This document shows, piece after piece, positions 1 to 9,360 of a stretch of DNA of 64,000 bases. Made by a program: the position numbers and the translations under genes. Source of the stretch: Pseudoalteromonas rubra (lineage in GTDB: Bacteria; Pseudomonadota; Gammaproteobacteria; Enterobacterales; Alteromonadaceae). The first letter of the stretch is position 1, and each line of letters begins with the position of its first letter. The stretch is from positions 248,001 through 312,000 of the forward strand of contig NZ_AHCD03000027.1 in NCBI RefSeq assembly GCF_000238295.3, read 5' to 3'. The notes beneath the pieces are model-generated. The model worked only from the letters and a program-made list of their open reading frames with translations. It ran no database searches and had not been told where the DNA came from.

Positions 1-276
1 CTTGTGCCACCTATTGGTTCATTCGACGGTGTTGCACTGCGTGATGATTTCACTGAGGCTGAGCAAGCGGCTGCAGAGCAGATAGAGTCGCTGGTTGGCG
101 TACATTATGACATCCTGGCTGCACAGCAACAGGTTGTTGCAGGTCTGAACTTTGTATTTTACTCAGTCGTTAAGCCTGCGACACGCAATGGCCAGGCGTT
201 CTTTGCTGAGATTGAAGCGCACCGCAACCTGGAAGGCCGACTAGAGAACTTTAACCTTATCCCGGTTAAGCCATAA
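1..276 (+). CDS. Cystatin-like protein, 5' partial
   Basis: The frame is open from base 1, so the start lies before the window, although a GTG at 4 could also serve. About 91 residues are visible. A predicted helix (TEAEQAAAEQIESLVG) is followed by a strand with Q-V-V-A-G, the cysteine-protease-binding loop signature of cystatins/stefins, then LNFVFYSVVK, which fits the strand after that loop. No signal peptide is visible in the remaining part. In cystatins this fold inhibits papain-like proteases; inhibitory activity here is inference. A perfect terminator hairpin follows at 308-338. Family assignment is from motif and order of secondary structure only. Confidence 0.6.
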   Translation, partial: LVPPIGSFDGVALRDDFTEAEQAAAEQIESLVGVHYDILAAQQQVVAGLNFVFYSVVKPATRNGQAFFAEIEAHRNLEGRLENFNLIPVKP

Positions 277-307
277 CCGATACACTTTTTGGCAACGTTG
301 ATAATGG

Positions 308-338
308 GCCGTTCAGACTGAGTCTGAGCGGCTTTTTT
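308..338 (+). terminator. Rho-independent terminator after the cystatin-like gene
   Basis: An 11-bp stem (308-318 with 322-332, one G-U pair) with a TGA loop is followed by six T residues. Confidence 0.9.
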
Positions 339-502
339 GTGTGTTGCTTTGCTTGAACGGGTGATTGGAACTGGATTTGTACACAGGTTGCCTTGTGCAA
401 TGTGTAAATATTCCAGGCTACAGAGGGATTATGGCGGTTCCGTCCCGAGTGTGTTTGTGATTGCTTGCTATACTGAGTGAAAACACCACAAGGACACTGA
501 CA

Positions 503-1159
503 ATGCACGTGATTCTGTTATTAGCGACGTTATTTTTTACTGCCATGGCCTTAGCCGATGAAAAACAAGCCCCGCCGCTTAACCCTGCATATAAGGGGGA
601 GCATGGGATGGCTTTGATGAACAGAGGCTCCCGTATTTACGCTACGAACTTTCCATCATACAGCTTACCCAGCGACATACATGTGGTATATCGTTTGGAA
701 AATCCGGATGTGGCTTTTCTGAGCCTGGTTCGTGACTCAAAACTCATCACCATTAAGCCAGAGCCGTTTAATTTACAGCGACTTGAGCGCGGCGAAGAAG
801 TGACGATTATGGCCGATGTATACGAGGGTCATTATGCTCGTGGGGGTCGTTTGGTGTATCCCGAGCGACAACTGGTATTGAGTGATAAACTGTTTGCCCG
901 CAAGCTCAGTAAACTGGAACCTGCTTCACAATGGCATGAATATGACGTCATAGAAATCAATAAAACGGAGCGGATATATGTGCATAAGATCCAGCAAAAG
1001 CCCAGTTTCAATCATCTGATTTTCGTTGATTTAACTGGCGCTTGTCTGCAAAAGTTCCGTACCTCCAAGCGGGTGCCCAGCGAAGGTGAGTTAACTTACA
1101 AGTTTATAAATTGCGGGACGCTGAAGCCGCTTTTCTATGATGCCGAGAGTTATATGTAG
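503..1159 (+). CDS. Exported protein of unknown function
   Basis: The ATG at 503 is chosen because AAGGAC lies 8 bases upstream and the protein then begins with a clean signal peptide (MHVILLLATLFFTAMALA, cleavage before DEK). The longer reading from 461 would bury that signal. The mature part, about 200 residues, has no recognised domain; it is rich in beta-type segments, with two cysteines near the C terminus (GACLQ and INCGT) that could form a disulphide in the periplasm. It is monocistronic, convergent with the peroxidase gene across a shared terminator. Function unknown. Confidence 0.75.
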   Translation: MHVILLLATLFFTAMALADEKQAPPLNPAYKGEHGMALMNRGSRIYATNFPSYSLPSDIHVVYRLENPDVAFLSLVRDSKLITIKPEPFNLQRLERGEEVTIMADVYEGHYARGGRLVYPERQLVLSDKLFARKLSKLEPASQWHEYDVIEINKTERIYVHKIQQKPSFNHLIFVDLTGACLQKFRTSKRVPSEGELTYKFINCGTLKPLFYDAESYM

Positions 1160-1190
1160 GGCTTAGCAGGACGGGTTAATGTGATTTTAT

Positions 1191-1274
1191 ATTGTTCTAA
1201 ATGAGAAATTTTTAACGCTGTTAGCGTCATTTTTGCTTCTCAAATTGAACAGGTCTTAGGCGAAATTGGTATTA
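1191..1274 (-). repeat. Half copy of a dispersed MITE-like repeat
   Basis: This stretch closely matches the reverse complement of the left half of the element at 55392-55557. Shared are the block ATTGTTCTAAATGAGAAATT, the GCTAACAG-type inner palindrome and the end AATTGGTAT. Only one arm is present here. It sits between the 3' ends of two convergent genes. Confidence 0.7.
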
Positions 1275-1275
1275 A

Positions 1276-1302
1276 AAAAGGGCTGCGATGTGCAGCCCTT
1301 TT
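1276..1302. terminator. Bidirectional terminator between convergent genes
   Basis: AAAAGGGCTGC (1276-1286) pairs perfectly with GCAGCCCTTTT (1292-1302) around a 5-base loop, with A and T runs on both sides. It serves the peroxidase gene on the minus strand and probably the exported-protein gene on the plus strand. Confidence 0.85.
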
Positions 1303-1312
1303 GGTTGGGAGG

Positions 1313-3121
1313 TTAAAGTGAATTGCCGTTTTTATCTATGGCATCAAATTGATGGCCATCAGGTCCTCCATCCCGAGGTGGAATAAGGACTTCTATGGCA
1401 TTGCTGCCAGCCATCGCATTAGGATCGGTCAGTGAGCGCAGGAAAGTCGCCAGATAATGAATTTCATCACTGGTGAAGTGTTTGATGATTGCTTCGTCGC
1501 CGCGATCGGAGGTGGCCCGATTCTGAGCATTCAGTGTCAGCACAAAGTCCTCGCCACCGCCTACAATCTGGCGGCATTGTTCTGTCGTCAGATGTTGAAA
1601 TTGAGGTAGCTGACAGGTTTCTACATTGTGATAGAAACTTTCCAGAGAGCCAGTTACATCATTATAGTGCTCAATAACGCGTTCCAGTGTCTGGAAGACA
1701 CCTTTGTCACCATAAGGGGCTGTGATCCCGACGTTCAACAGACTGGGCATACGGAACTGGTTTTTAGCATTGCCATCTGCCACGGCGTTCGGGCCAATTT
1801 GCGGGTACAGTGGTCCGCGGGTTTTTTCGGGTGTAAACATCACGCCATCATGGCAGTTTGCGCAGCCTGCGGAGGTGTAAAACAATAAGGCACCGCGTTT
1901 CTCGGTATTATTCAGGCCGGCCAGATCGCCCTCTATATAGTTGAAGAACGGGTTGTCGATAAACAGGAATGATGCCTGATAGGCGGCAAGGGCTCTGGCG
2001 ATGCGCAAAAAGTTTACCTGTTCATCACCATAGGCTGCTGAAAAGTGGCTTTTCCATTCATCGGATAAACGAGAGGCGATAAATTCACGGTAGACTTGCG
2101 GCGATTCAAAACTGCCTGGGTCGCCCATTTCAGCAGCGGCTGTCACCGGGAAATGTGCTTGTGCCATCAGCAGACGCAAGGGATCGGTATTTGCAACCTG
2201 ACTGTTCATCAGTCGGGTCACCTCATCTTCAGGTGTCATAATCGGTGCGGTTGATACCAGGCCGACTTCGCTTTCCCGGTTGCTCTGGCGTAATTTAACG
2301 CGTTGGTCCCAGAACATGCTGTTGACCCATAAGGCGGTGTTACAGATTTGAGGTGAACTGCGTCCAACAGAAGGGATCGTACTACCATCGGTACGTCCCA
2401 GTCCCATCACATCCGGGTTTTCGGCATTGACGCCAATGGATAAGGATAAACCATCACTGCCACAGCCTTGCGCCGGGTGATGGCATGAAGCACAGGAGGT
2501 ATCGTAGTCCTGACTCAAGGCTTTACTGAAAAACAGCCGTTTGCCCAGGGCAATTAATTGCGGATCTTCCTGGCGACGATAGCGTGCAACATATGCCTGC
2601 ATATCTTCCAGTCCCTGCTGCAACTCATAGTGCGCAATGACTTTGTCCATACAGGTGTCAAGCTGGTCATCGGGGACGGCATTGAGATCATTGGTGCCAC
2701 ACAAATCGACCAGACGAGCAATGCCAATATTGATCACTGAGCCGTTACGCATGCCATCATTGCTGTCGGTCGACAGGGTGGTGACCGTCTCGGTATTTGA
2801 CGGATCACTGATGAGCTTGTTTTTGTCTTTGCCTTTGGCAAAAGCCTGAACAAAATAGCTGTATTCAGTGCCTGCCATTGCACTGTTATCCTGATAAAAA
2901 GTCAGTGTGGTACGGGCAATACGCTTGCCATCACGATAAATACGGTAGCCTTTAATATTGCTGGTGTCTTCGGGGGCCTGCCAGCTCAGTGCAACCTGAT
3001 TACTACTGTGCACTTTTGCAGTTAACTGCTGTGGCGTGGGCAGTGTGTTGGTATCCGCCTGGGCCAGTGCAGAGCATAAGCACAAGGGCAGTAACCATCG
3101 CCAAAATTGTCTTGATTTCAT
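1313..3121 (-). CDS. Di-haem cytochrome c peroxidase/MauG-family protein with N-terminal FN3 domain
   Basis: The 602-residue product starts at the ATG preceded by AGGAACC; a longer reading would prefix 37 residues before the signal peptide (MKSRQFWRWLLPLCLCSALAQA). A fibronectin type III domain spans about residues 27-115 (ALSWQAPED...IKGYRIYRDG). The catalytic part carries two haem c sites, CASCH (210-214) and CANCH (420-424), as in bacterial di-haem peroxidases. The family reduces H2O2 or oxidises substrates in the periplasm or outside the cell. The C-terminal extension (IEVLIPPRDGG onward) is not typical. The FN3 fusion suggests binding to a polymer or surface rather than a purely soluble peroxidase; this is inference. 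Confidence 0.85.
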   Translation of the reverse strand: MKSRQFWRWLLPLCLCSALAQADTNTLPTPQQLTAKVHSSNQVALSWQAPEDTSNIKGYRIYRDGKRIARTTLTFYQDNSAMAGTEYSYFVQAFAKGKDKNKLISDPSNTETVTTLSTDSNDGMRNGSVINIGIARLVDLCGTNDLNAVPDDQLDTCMDKVIAHYELQQGLEDMQAYVARYRRQEDPQLIALGKRLFFSKALSQDYDTSCASCHHPAQGCGSDGLSLSIGVNAENPDVMGLGRTDGSTIPSVGRSSPQICNTALWVNSMFWDQRVKLRQSNRESEVGLVSTAPIMTPEDEVTRLMNSQVANTDPLRLLMAQAHFPVTAAAEMGDPGSFESPQVYREFIASRLSDEWKSHFSAAYGDEQVNFLRIARALAAYQASFLFIDNPFFNYIEGDLAGLNNTEKRGALLFYTSAGCANCHDGVMFTPEKTRGPLYPQIGPNAVADGNAKNQFRMPSLLNVGITAPYGDKGVFQTLERVIEHYNDVTGSLESFYHNVETCQLPQFQHLTTEQCRQIVGGGEDFVLTLNAQNRATSDRGDEAIIKHFTSDEIHYLATFLRSLTDPNAMAGSNAIEVLIPPRDGGPDGHQFDAIDKNGNSL

Positions 3122-3724
3122 GGATAGGTTCCTTAACAGCCAAACCTGCTTGGGTAGCGCTCTGGTATGGCTGTGCAAATAACGTAATTGAGAGTGTGTA
3201 TCGCCTTCCTCACATTCGGTCAGAAAGGTCATTATTGTGTGGAATAAAAAATTGCCATTCCAACATTAGTGTAGGAATGAAATAAGGAAGAAATGTGTAG
3301 ATTTTTTATTTTTAACCATCCTTTTTTCTGCTTTTTGTCAATTTTTACTAGAGCATTTATTCCAAATCGGGTGCTGTATTACAAGCCATAAATGGTAATG
3401 AGATCAGGTAACTAGCTCCATCCATTTGGAATAACAGCTGAATAATACAACCAGACGGATCAGAAGGGGGGGAATCACTCTTTAGTGATGGCACGTAGGG
3501 CCAGGTTAAGTAACAAAAAGTGGTGCTTTCTGATTGACTAGCTCGCCCGGTAGCGATTTTTAGCCCGACAGATTGAGCGCAATCATACGTTTAATTTGCT
3601 TATCTGCGGAATAGTTGTGGATGAAGTTAAGCGACACGCTGTGTGCAATGGACTGCGGTTGCTGGTTGGCTATTTGTTAGTTAAGTAACTGGCACACATT
3701 GTGTGCCAGTCACTGCTGAGCAGA
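3122..3724. other. Intergenic region, no gene seen
   Basis: About 600 bases with no convincing reading frame on either strand. It should hold the peroxidase promoter at its left end (AT-rich near 3290-3350). The only clear structure is the hairpin at 3688-3710. Confidence 0.6.
3688..3710 (-). terminator. Hairpin downstream of the LRR lipoprotein gene
   Basis: ACTGGCACAC pairs perfectly with GTGTGCCAGT around ATT, 14 bases past the stop. There is no long T run on the minus strand, so it may act as a weak terminator or an mRNA 3' stabiliser. Confidence 0.55.
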
Positions 3725-6700
3725 TTAGTAATAGTAATAATAGGCTGCTGAACACATGTCGCCCGTACAAGTTACACCTGAGTCGAGTGTCAAGTGGTAC
3801 AGTTGATCAATTGCACTGACGTCTATGTGTGACAAAGCGTTGTAATGCAAAAAGAGATAGTTTAGCTGGCTGTTATTGGTTACATCGAGTGATGTGATCT
3901 GATTATCGACCAGGTTTAGCTCTATCAGCGCACTATTATCCGATGTATCTAGCGCAGTTAGCTGGTTGCTCTCTGCCAGTAAGTACTGCAATGCGGCACT
4001 ATTTTTGATGTTTAGCTGAGCGATATTGTTACTTCTTGCATCAACATAGACAAGCTCAGTTTGACCAGATACATCTAACATACTTAGCTGGTTACCATAG
4101 ACAGACAGGTTCGCCAAAGCTGAGCTGGATGCGAGGTCAAGCTGGGTCAACTGGTTGAAGTTTGCATTAATTGACGAGAGTTTCGTGTTTGCGGTGGTAT
4201 CCAGGCGCGTCAACAGGTTGTTGTCTGCTTCCAGGGTAACGAGAGACGGGCTGGACGATAGGTTGAGTTCTGTCAGCTGGTTGTTTGTTGCCCTTAATTC
4301 AGTGAGAGAATCCTGGCTGCTCAAAGTCAAAGAGGCCAGTTGATTGTCTTCCACATTCAGGGAAGTAAGCGCAGGGTTGTTGCTCAGGTCCAGATTAGTG
4401 AGTTGATTCGAACTGGCATCTAAAGTGTCCAGTATTGAGGTAGCTGATAGCTCCAGCTCCGTCAATTGGTTGCGAGCAAGCTTCAGTGTTTTGAGCGCGC
4501 CGATGCCTGATAGGTCAACTGAACTGAGTGAGTTATCATTGGCATAGAGATGGGTCAGAGAAGGCGTATTAGTGAACTTCAATGTGTCTAATGCGTTGTA
4601 GCTCAGATATACCGCTTCTAACGCGGATTGATCCGCAATATGCGATGACGTCAATAGGTTGTGATCGGCATACAGGTAATACAGAGAAGGCGTATCAGTG
4701 ATGTGTAATGTGTCTAGTGCATTGTCGCTCAGATACAAGACTTCTAACGCGGGCAGGTCTGTAATATGCATTGAAGTCAGTTGGTTGCTATCGGCATCCA
4801 GGTAAAACAGAGCCTCGTTGCTGGCAATGTCCAATTGTGTAAGTTGATTATAAGACAAATTCACAAACTCTAGTTGTGTATTGTGAGATAAGTCGATGTG
4901 CTCAAGAGTATTGCCGCTTACCGATAGGTTAGTTAACGCTGTGTTATTGGAGATATCCAATGTTTCCAGTGCATTGTTATTGACTGAGAGGTACGTCAGT
5001 TTGGCATTGTGCGAAAGATCCAGGCTGGTAAGTGGTGACCACAAGATAGTCAGAAGCTCAAGTTGAGGAGCTTTAGACAGATCAAGACTGTTAAGGGGTA
5101 AACTTTGAAGGTCGAGTTCAATGAGCTTAGGGTGAGCGGATAAATCTAATGTGCTCACAGGCATAGAGCCTAGCTCCAGATGTTCAAGTTGCTTTAAGTG
5201 AGAGAATGCCAGGTCGTCCAGATAAGCACTGTTTACTCTGAGCCCTTTTAAGTCGGGAGTAGCAGAAACATCCAGCTGAGTTAGCTGTGTGGCATACACT
5301 GTCAGCTGTTCTAGCTGTGTGTTGTTGGATAGGTCGAGCGTGGTGATCTGATCACTTTTAATTGTCAACTTCTCAAGTAATGGGTTATTACGAGTAATTA
5401 GGTTTTGCATACCCCACGCCAAGACATACAACTCCGTCAGCGAAGTATTCTTAGAAGTATCCAGTGCAGTGAGTTGCGAGTCATATATTTGCAGTGTTTG
5501 CAGTGACGTGTTTTCGCTTATGTCCAGTGTATCGAGTGCATTACTTTCGATTTGTAGTCTGGTGAGTCTGGTATTGTTGGAAACATCTAACTGTTGCAAA
5601 CTATTTGCGAATACCGTGAGTTCTTCCAGGTCTGTGTTTTGGTTTAGTGTAATTGTTTTCAGCTGGGAGCCTGAAGCAGATAGCTTTGTAAGTGCTTTGA
5701 AGTTTGAAAAATCCAGTTCGGTCAAATCGTCACCAGAAACTGCCAGTTCAGTGAGTGTCGAATTCACTGGGAAGTTCAGTTGCGTTAGCTGGTTGTTCGA
5801 TAAGTGAAGTGCGCTTAGCAAGGGGTTGTGCGAGATATCCAATATACTCAGTTGGTTGTTTTGTACATCGAGTTCAGTCAGGTTAGGCAACCCAGACAAG
5901 TCCAGAGCGGTGAGCGTATTGTATGCCAGATTTAAATTGGTCAGGACAGGGTTGTTGGACAGGTCAATCGTGGTTAAGGCATTACTGGATAGATTGACCG
6001 TTGTCAGGGCGCTATTCTTGCTGAGATCAACCTTGGTAAGTTGATTTCCGGATATCGCCAAATATTCCAATTGTGTCGCGTTAGTCAGGTCCAGATTGGT
6101 AAGCTGGCTGCCATATATTTCCAGACTGTTCAACTGCGGCAGATTTGCTAAGCTCAGGCTGCTCAGCGGGGCTTCTAAAAGATATAAACGAGTGAGTGCT
6201 GAATTGTGCGATAGATCCAGGGCTGCTATTGCCGTATTTTCAAGACTCAGCCCTTCAAGGTTTGGGTTAGTGCTGAGATCGAGATTGGATAGCGCCTGAC
6301 TGCTTATTCGTAGAGAGACCAGGTCGTGGTTGTTGGACACATCCAGCGCTGCTAACTGAGCAGCATCTACCGATAGGTTAGTGAGTTGCTTGTTCTGTGT
6401 GATATCCAGAGCTTTAAGTTGTACACTGCCTAGTCTAAGGTCGTTCAGGTCTGTGTTTTTAGATACATCCAATGACTGGACTTGGCTGTCATACACGCTC
6501 AGGGAGTGGAGTTTTGTGTTGTTTGATACATCAAGCGCCGAAAGCTGTGGGCTTGAAATGATCAATGAGCTTAGCGCCAGGTTTTCTGAGATGTCCAGAC
6601 TTGCTAAGTTTTGATTATGCAGGTCTAAATACTCGAGCTTTCTAAAGTGCTTGATGGTGTCAGCGTTACTGATAGGTTGATCACAGTATAAGAAAATGAC

Positions 6701-7108
6701 TTCGTCGGCATACTGATAGGTGTTATTTTCGCCCAAACATTGTGCAAGTGTGGGGTCGAGTTCAAGCTCACTGATCGCAACACGAGGCTTAAATTCAATA
6801 TTAACAGTACAGGCCGCCTGCATGTTTTCAATGACATACAGGTCACCATTGAGTGTACCGCCACACCCGGTAACAGAGTCCGTGTAATAACCTTCGTCTG
6901 GTTCTAACGCTAAATGAACTGTGCCTCCCTTGGGCACGTCTCGCGTTGCTGGCGTAGCGCTACCAGAGCCGCTAATATTGGTGTTCAGGGAAAAGGTTTC
7001 GACCGAAGTAGATTGACTTGTATCACTCGTGTTATCACTGCCACCGCCACAGCCACTCAATAAAAGAGAGAGCAGGACTGCTGCAGGGAAAATGGGTTTG
7101 TGTGTCAC
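3725..7108 (-). CDS. Giant leucine-rich-repeat lipoprotein
   Basis: The 1127-residue product begins with a lipoprotein signal (MTHKPIFPAAVLLSLLLSGC, lipobox LSGC, acylated Cys about 20) followed by a Gly/Ser/Asp linker. Residues about 45-108 resemble the bacterial repeat domain found beside internalin-type proteins (SGSATPATRDVPKGGTV ... CTVNIEF). From about residue 130 to the end run roughly 45 leucine-rich repeats of about 21 residues, of the form L-x-x-L-D-L-S-x-N. The extreme C terminus is five tyrosines. Residue D after GC may disfavour or favour inner-membrane retention; 'GCGGG' at +2 suggests outer-membrane sorting. A surface-displayed binding or adhesion role is inference from internalin-like architecture. 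Confidence 0.85.
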   Translation of the reverse strand: MTHKPIFPAAVLLSLLLSGCGGGSDNTSDTSQSTSVETFSLNTNISGSGSATPATRDVPKGGTVHLALEPDEGYYTDSVTGCGGTLNGDLYVIENMQAACTVNIEFKPRVAISELELDPTLAQCLGENNTYQYADEVIFLYCDQPISNADTIKHFRKLEYLDLHNQNLASLDISENLALSSLIISSPQLSALDVSNNTKLHSLSVYDSQVQSLDVSKNTDLNDLRLGSVQLKALDITQNKQLTNLSVDAAQLAALDVSNNHDLVSLRISSQALSNLDLSTNPNLEGLSLENTAIAALDLSHNSALTRLYLLEAPLSSLSLANLPQLNSLEIYGSQLTNLDLTNATQLEYLAISGNQLTKVDLSKNSALTTVNLSSNALTTIDLSNNPVLTNLNLAYNTLTALDLSGLPNLTELDVQNNQLSILDISHNPLLSALHLSNNQLTQLNFPVNSTLTELAVSGDDLTELDFSNFKALTKLSASGSQLKTITLNQNTDLEELTVFANSLQQLDVSNNTRLTRLQIESNALDTLDISENTSLQTLQIYDSQLTALDTSKNTSLTELYVLAWGMQNLITRNNPLLEKLTIKSDQITTLDLSNNTQLEQLTVYATQLTQLDVSATPDLKGLRVNSAYLDDLAFSHLKQLEHLELGSMPVSTLDLSAHPKLIELDLQSLPLNSLDLSKAPQLELLTILWSPLTSLDLSHNAKLTYLSVNNNALETLDISNNTALTNLSVSGNTLEHIDLSHNTQLEFVNLSYNQLTQLDIASNEALFYLDADSNQLTSMHITDLPALEVLYLSDNALDTLHITDTPSLYYLYADHNLLTSSHIADQSALEAVYLSYNALDTLKFTNTPSLTHLYANDNSLSSVDLSGIGALKTLKLARNQLTELELSATSILDTLDASSNQLTNLDLSNNPALTSLNVEDNQLASLTLSSQDSLTELRATNNQLTELNLSSSPSLVTLEADNNLLTRLDTTANTKLSSINANFNQLTQLDLASSSALANLSVYGNQLSMLDVSGQTELVYVDARSNNIAQLNIKNSAALQYLLAESNQLTALDTSDNSALIELNLVDNQITSLDVTNNSQLNYLFLHYNALSHIDVSAIDQLYHLTLDSGVTCTGDMCSAAYYYYY

Positions 7109-7480
7109 TTGGGTACTCCAAAGGCTTTGTGGTTAGATTGCTGTTTCACAGTGGCCCGAAAGGCACTGGGTTAGCAGTGTTTTTTGCCTATTGTAAGCGT
7201 GTACCTGAAAAAACTATATAGTAAATGTAGAAAACTATGAAGTTATTAATAGATTCATTGTTAATCTTAGGTGTTTTGATGTTGCGCATTGGTTTGGGGA
7301 GTTGCTTTAATCCGCACAGCTATGACGCAGCATAACGCAAAAAGTAAACGTACGGTGTGCAGAATTGCTCTGTATATTTGGGTGCTTGTTTAATGAGGCC
7401 GTAACTGGACAGGCCTCGCGGTCGCTGAGTCATTCAGAGTCTATTGGCAGATGCTCATTGCTTGCGTTTATGGCACCATA

Positions 7481-7915
7481 TCAGCTGTTTGAATCACATA
7501 TTTGATCTTTTTGAATGGGTGTATAAGGCAGGATTCGTTCTGCTTCTGTGTGGAATAAAAATTTGGTTGTTACCTCATTACCCTGCTTTTTCTTATACGT
7601 AGTGAGGTAACCATAAACAGGGCCATTTTCATAATACATGGTGTAGTACGTTGTTCTGATCCTATCTGTGAGCGGACAATCAGCTAAGACTTCCCATGAT
7701 TCAAGTGCACCGTAATAAGCCTCGATTTGGCTGATCATATTGCTTTGAGTTAGGACTGACTTCTCATCTTCCAGCGCTGACCCTTTTATAAGGTGAGTAA
7801 TGAAAGCCGTATTGCCATCTTTTAAGTATCCATTCATTGCATTTTCGAGTACCTCTGGGGCCTTCGCAAAAGACAAACAAGGTAATAACAGTAAAATACT
7901 GAGCGCTTTTTTCAT
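7481..7915 (-). CDS. Small exported protein of unknown function
   Basis: The 144-residue product has a signal peptide (MKKALSILLLLPCLSFA) and a mature part of about 127 residues with two cysteines (ADCPL and QICDS). It resembles no family I can name with confidence. It could be a periplasmic NTF2/DUF-type small fold, given the helix-rich N-terminal half followed by strand-rich YYTMYYENGPVYGYLTTYKK. It has an isolated position, with 360 bases to the LRR gene and 98 to the lipoprotein gene upstream on the same strand. Confidence 0.65.
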   Translation of the reverse strand: MKKALSILLLLPCLSFAKAPEVLENAMNGYLKDGNTAFITHLIKGSALEDEKSVLTQSNMISQIEAYYGALESWEVLADCPLTDRIRTTYYTMYYENGPVYGYLTTYKKKQGNEVTTKFLFHTEAERILPYTPIQKDQICDSNS

Positions 7916-8013
7916 AAATCATGTTCCTCTTATCAAATCGACGCATTGGCTCGCTAAAGTTATCAGATAACCAGCTTTAGCCGGGCGTCTTACTCTCTCA
8001 TTTGATGTCTGGT

Positions 8014-8370
8014 TTATACATCATTGTGAAATAATACGGACTTATCTATCGCAAGGCCAGTACATGTCAGGCGTGCCATGACATATGGCCAGTGAGTCCT
8101 TATGGCATGAATAACAAACCCTTGCTGCAATGTATAATCAGATAATGCAAATGAGCCGGGGCATAGTTCAGCTGCCCTTCGTAACAACTTCAGCCTTAAT
8201 TGTTCATATGACTCGTTACTCTTACCGTCAACGCGAACAAGATACAGCTCCTTATCCAGTTGTTGTTCAGAATACCCGCTTGCACCGTTCTCAGGAGAAC
8301 CCTGAATTGGACCGTAGGAACTGCAACCGATTAGGCCAAAAGTTAAAGTTAAGAATAAATACCGAAACAA
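8014..8370 (-). CDS. CC0125/CC1285-like small lipoprotein
   Basis: The 118-residue product has a lipobox (MFRYLFLTLTFGLIGC). The core GASGYSEQQLDKELYLVRVDG...SYEQLRLKLLRRAAELC matches the pattern of the small lipoprotein family named CC0125/CC1285 (G-Y-S-x-x-x-L, then RAAELC). Two further cysteines may pair in the periplasm. Function of the family is unknown. Confidence 0.7.
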   Translation of the reverse strand: MFRYLFLTLTFGLIGCSSYGPIQGSPENGASGYSEQQLDKELYLVRVDGKSNESYEQLRLKLLRRAAELCPGSFALSDYTLQQGFVIHAIRTHWPYVMARLTCTGLAIDKSVLFHNDV

Positions 8371-8451
8371 AGCGCCTCCCGGTGTAGATTAGGTAAACGT
8401 CTCATCATATGGTTCTGAGGCATTGATCAAAATCCCATGTTATCTCAGTTG

Positions 8452-8940
8452 CTAGTTCTGCCTTTGCAGCAACTCTCGTAGCTGGGATATGGTATGTTGG
8501 CTGTAAACTCTAACACCATTGCTGACCAGTAACGCCGCAGTGACGCCTGAACCATCGACTTTGACACCATTAAATGTGCCATCGTAAATCTTTGCACTGC
8601 CACAGGAAGGGCTCCCCTGTGCCAGTATTGCGTATTTTATTCGCTGCTGCTGACACAGTGTCAGAGCGTTCTGTGCGCCTTTAATAAAGGGGGCAGTGAC
8701 ATCAGTCCCATTGTTTTCAACTACCCTGGCAGAGCCTTTGAGCACATCCAGACCTTGCCCCGCGATGATTTCGGCAGGCGCTCTGGGCGTGGGTAACCCT
8801 GCCGATACTTCAGGGCAAAGCGCAACCAGTGTCACACTTGATTGAAGCCAGTGTAAATCAGCCTCGGGGATCGACAAACAGCTGGCATTGTAGCGAACTT
8901 TGCTACCAAGCAAGCAGGCACTTACTAGCACTTTTTCCAA
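8452..8940 (-). CDS. DUF523 family protein with TTG start
   Basis: The family begins with (M)EKVLVSACLLG. Here that sequence follows a TTG codon at 8940 with AAAGGAG six bases upstream, so TTG is taken as the start; the ATG 81 bases earlier would add an unrelated 27-residue tail. The product is 162 residues. Conserved cysteines are seen in SACLLG, LCPEVSAG and GSPSCG, typical of DUF523 (YbbK-like) proteins, which are thought to bind a metal or cluster; biochemical role unknown. It is followed at 40-120 bases by the DUF3088 gene on the same strand upstream. Confidence 0.85.
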   Translation of the reverse strand: MEKVLVSACLLGSKVRYNASCLSIPEADLHWLQSSVTLVALCPEVSAGLPTPRAPAEIIAGQGLDVLKGSARVVENNGTDVTAPFIKGAQNALTLCQQQRIKYAILAQGSPSCGSAKIYDGTFNGVKVDGSGVTAALLVSNGVRVYSQHTISQLRELLQRQN

Positions 8941-9060
8941 CAGAAACTCCTTTCTAAACAGCCCAAGTCTGGGAAGTCGATTTGTGTGGTCAGTCTTATA
9001 TTCGGTATAAGCAATAACCATAACTAACCTGGACCAGGCTTTTAGGTCATCACCACTTAA

Positions 9061-9360
9061 TTAGGGGTGCACGCTGGCACCACCAAATTCTGCTGCCAGA
9101 TAATTAATTATCTCCACTGGATCAGTCATCGTATTGTGCTTATTTATAACGAGAACAGGTAGCCACTGGTTGTCTTCACCTAAAAGCGCAACAACTTCAC
9201 TGCGTGGTTTTGGAAAGTCGATACGACTAACATCCACAGCCTCAAGCCAATGCGGGTTGGCCGACAACGCCCCTTCTATTAATGCACAATGTGAACAAAT
9301 CCACATTTTCCCGGGACCATCTTCAAACGGCATTTTCAGAACAAATAATTTTGGTTTCAT
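9061..9360 (-). CDS. DUF3088 family, thioredoxin-fold-like small protein
   Basis: The 99-residue product has the pattern MKPKLFVLKMPFEDGPG...C-S-H-C-A-L-I-E-G then RIDFPKPR and LPVLVI, matching the DUF3088 family. The CSHC motif (a CxxC) near the N terminus and LPVLVI suggest a thioredoxin-like redox fold; that is inference. It may be co-transcribed with the DUF523 gene downstream. Confidence 0.75.
   Translation of the reverse strand: MKPKLFVLKMPFEDGPGKMWICSHCALIEGALSANPHWLEAVDVSRIDFPKPRSEVVALLGEDNQWLPVLVINKHNTMTDPVEIINYLAAEFGGASVHP

Noticed and set aside
2558..2849. Plus-strand frames opposite the peroxidase gene
   Set aside because: They are antisense to a clear haem-peroxidase gene and show no ribosome site.
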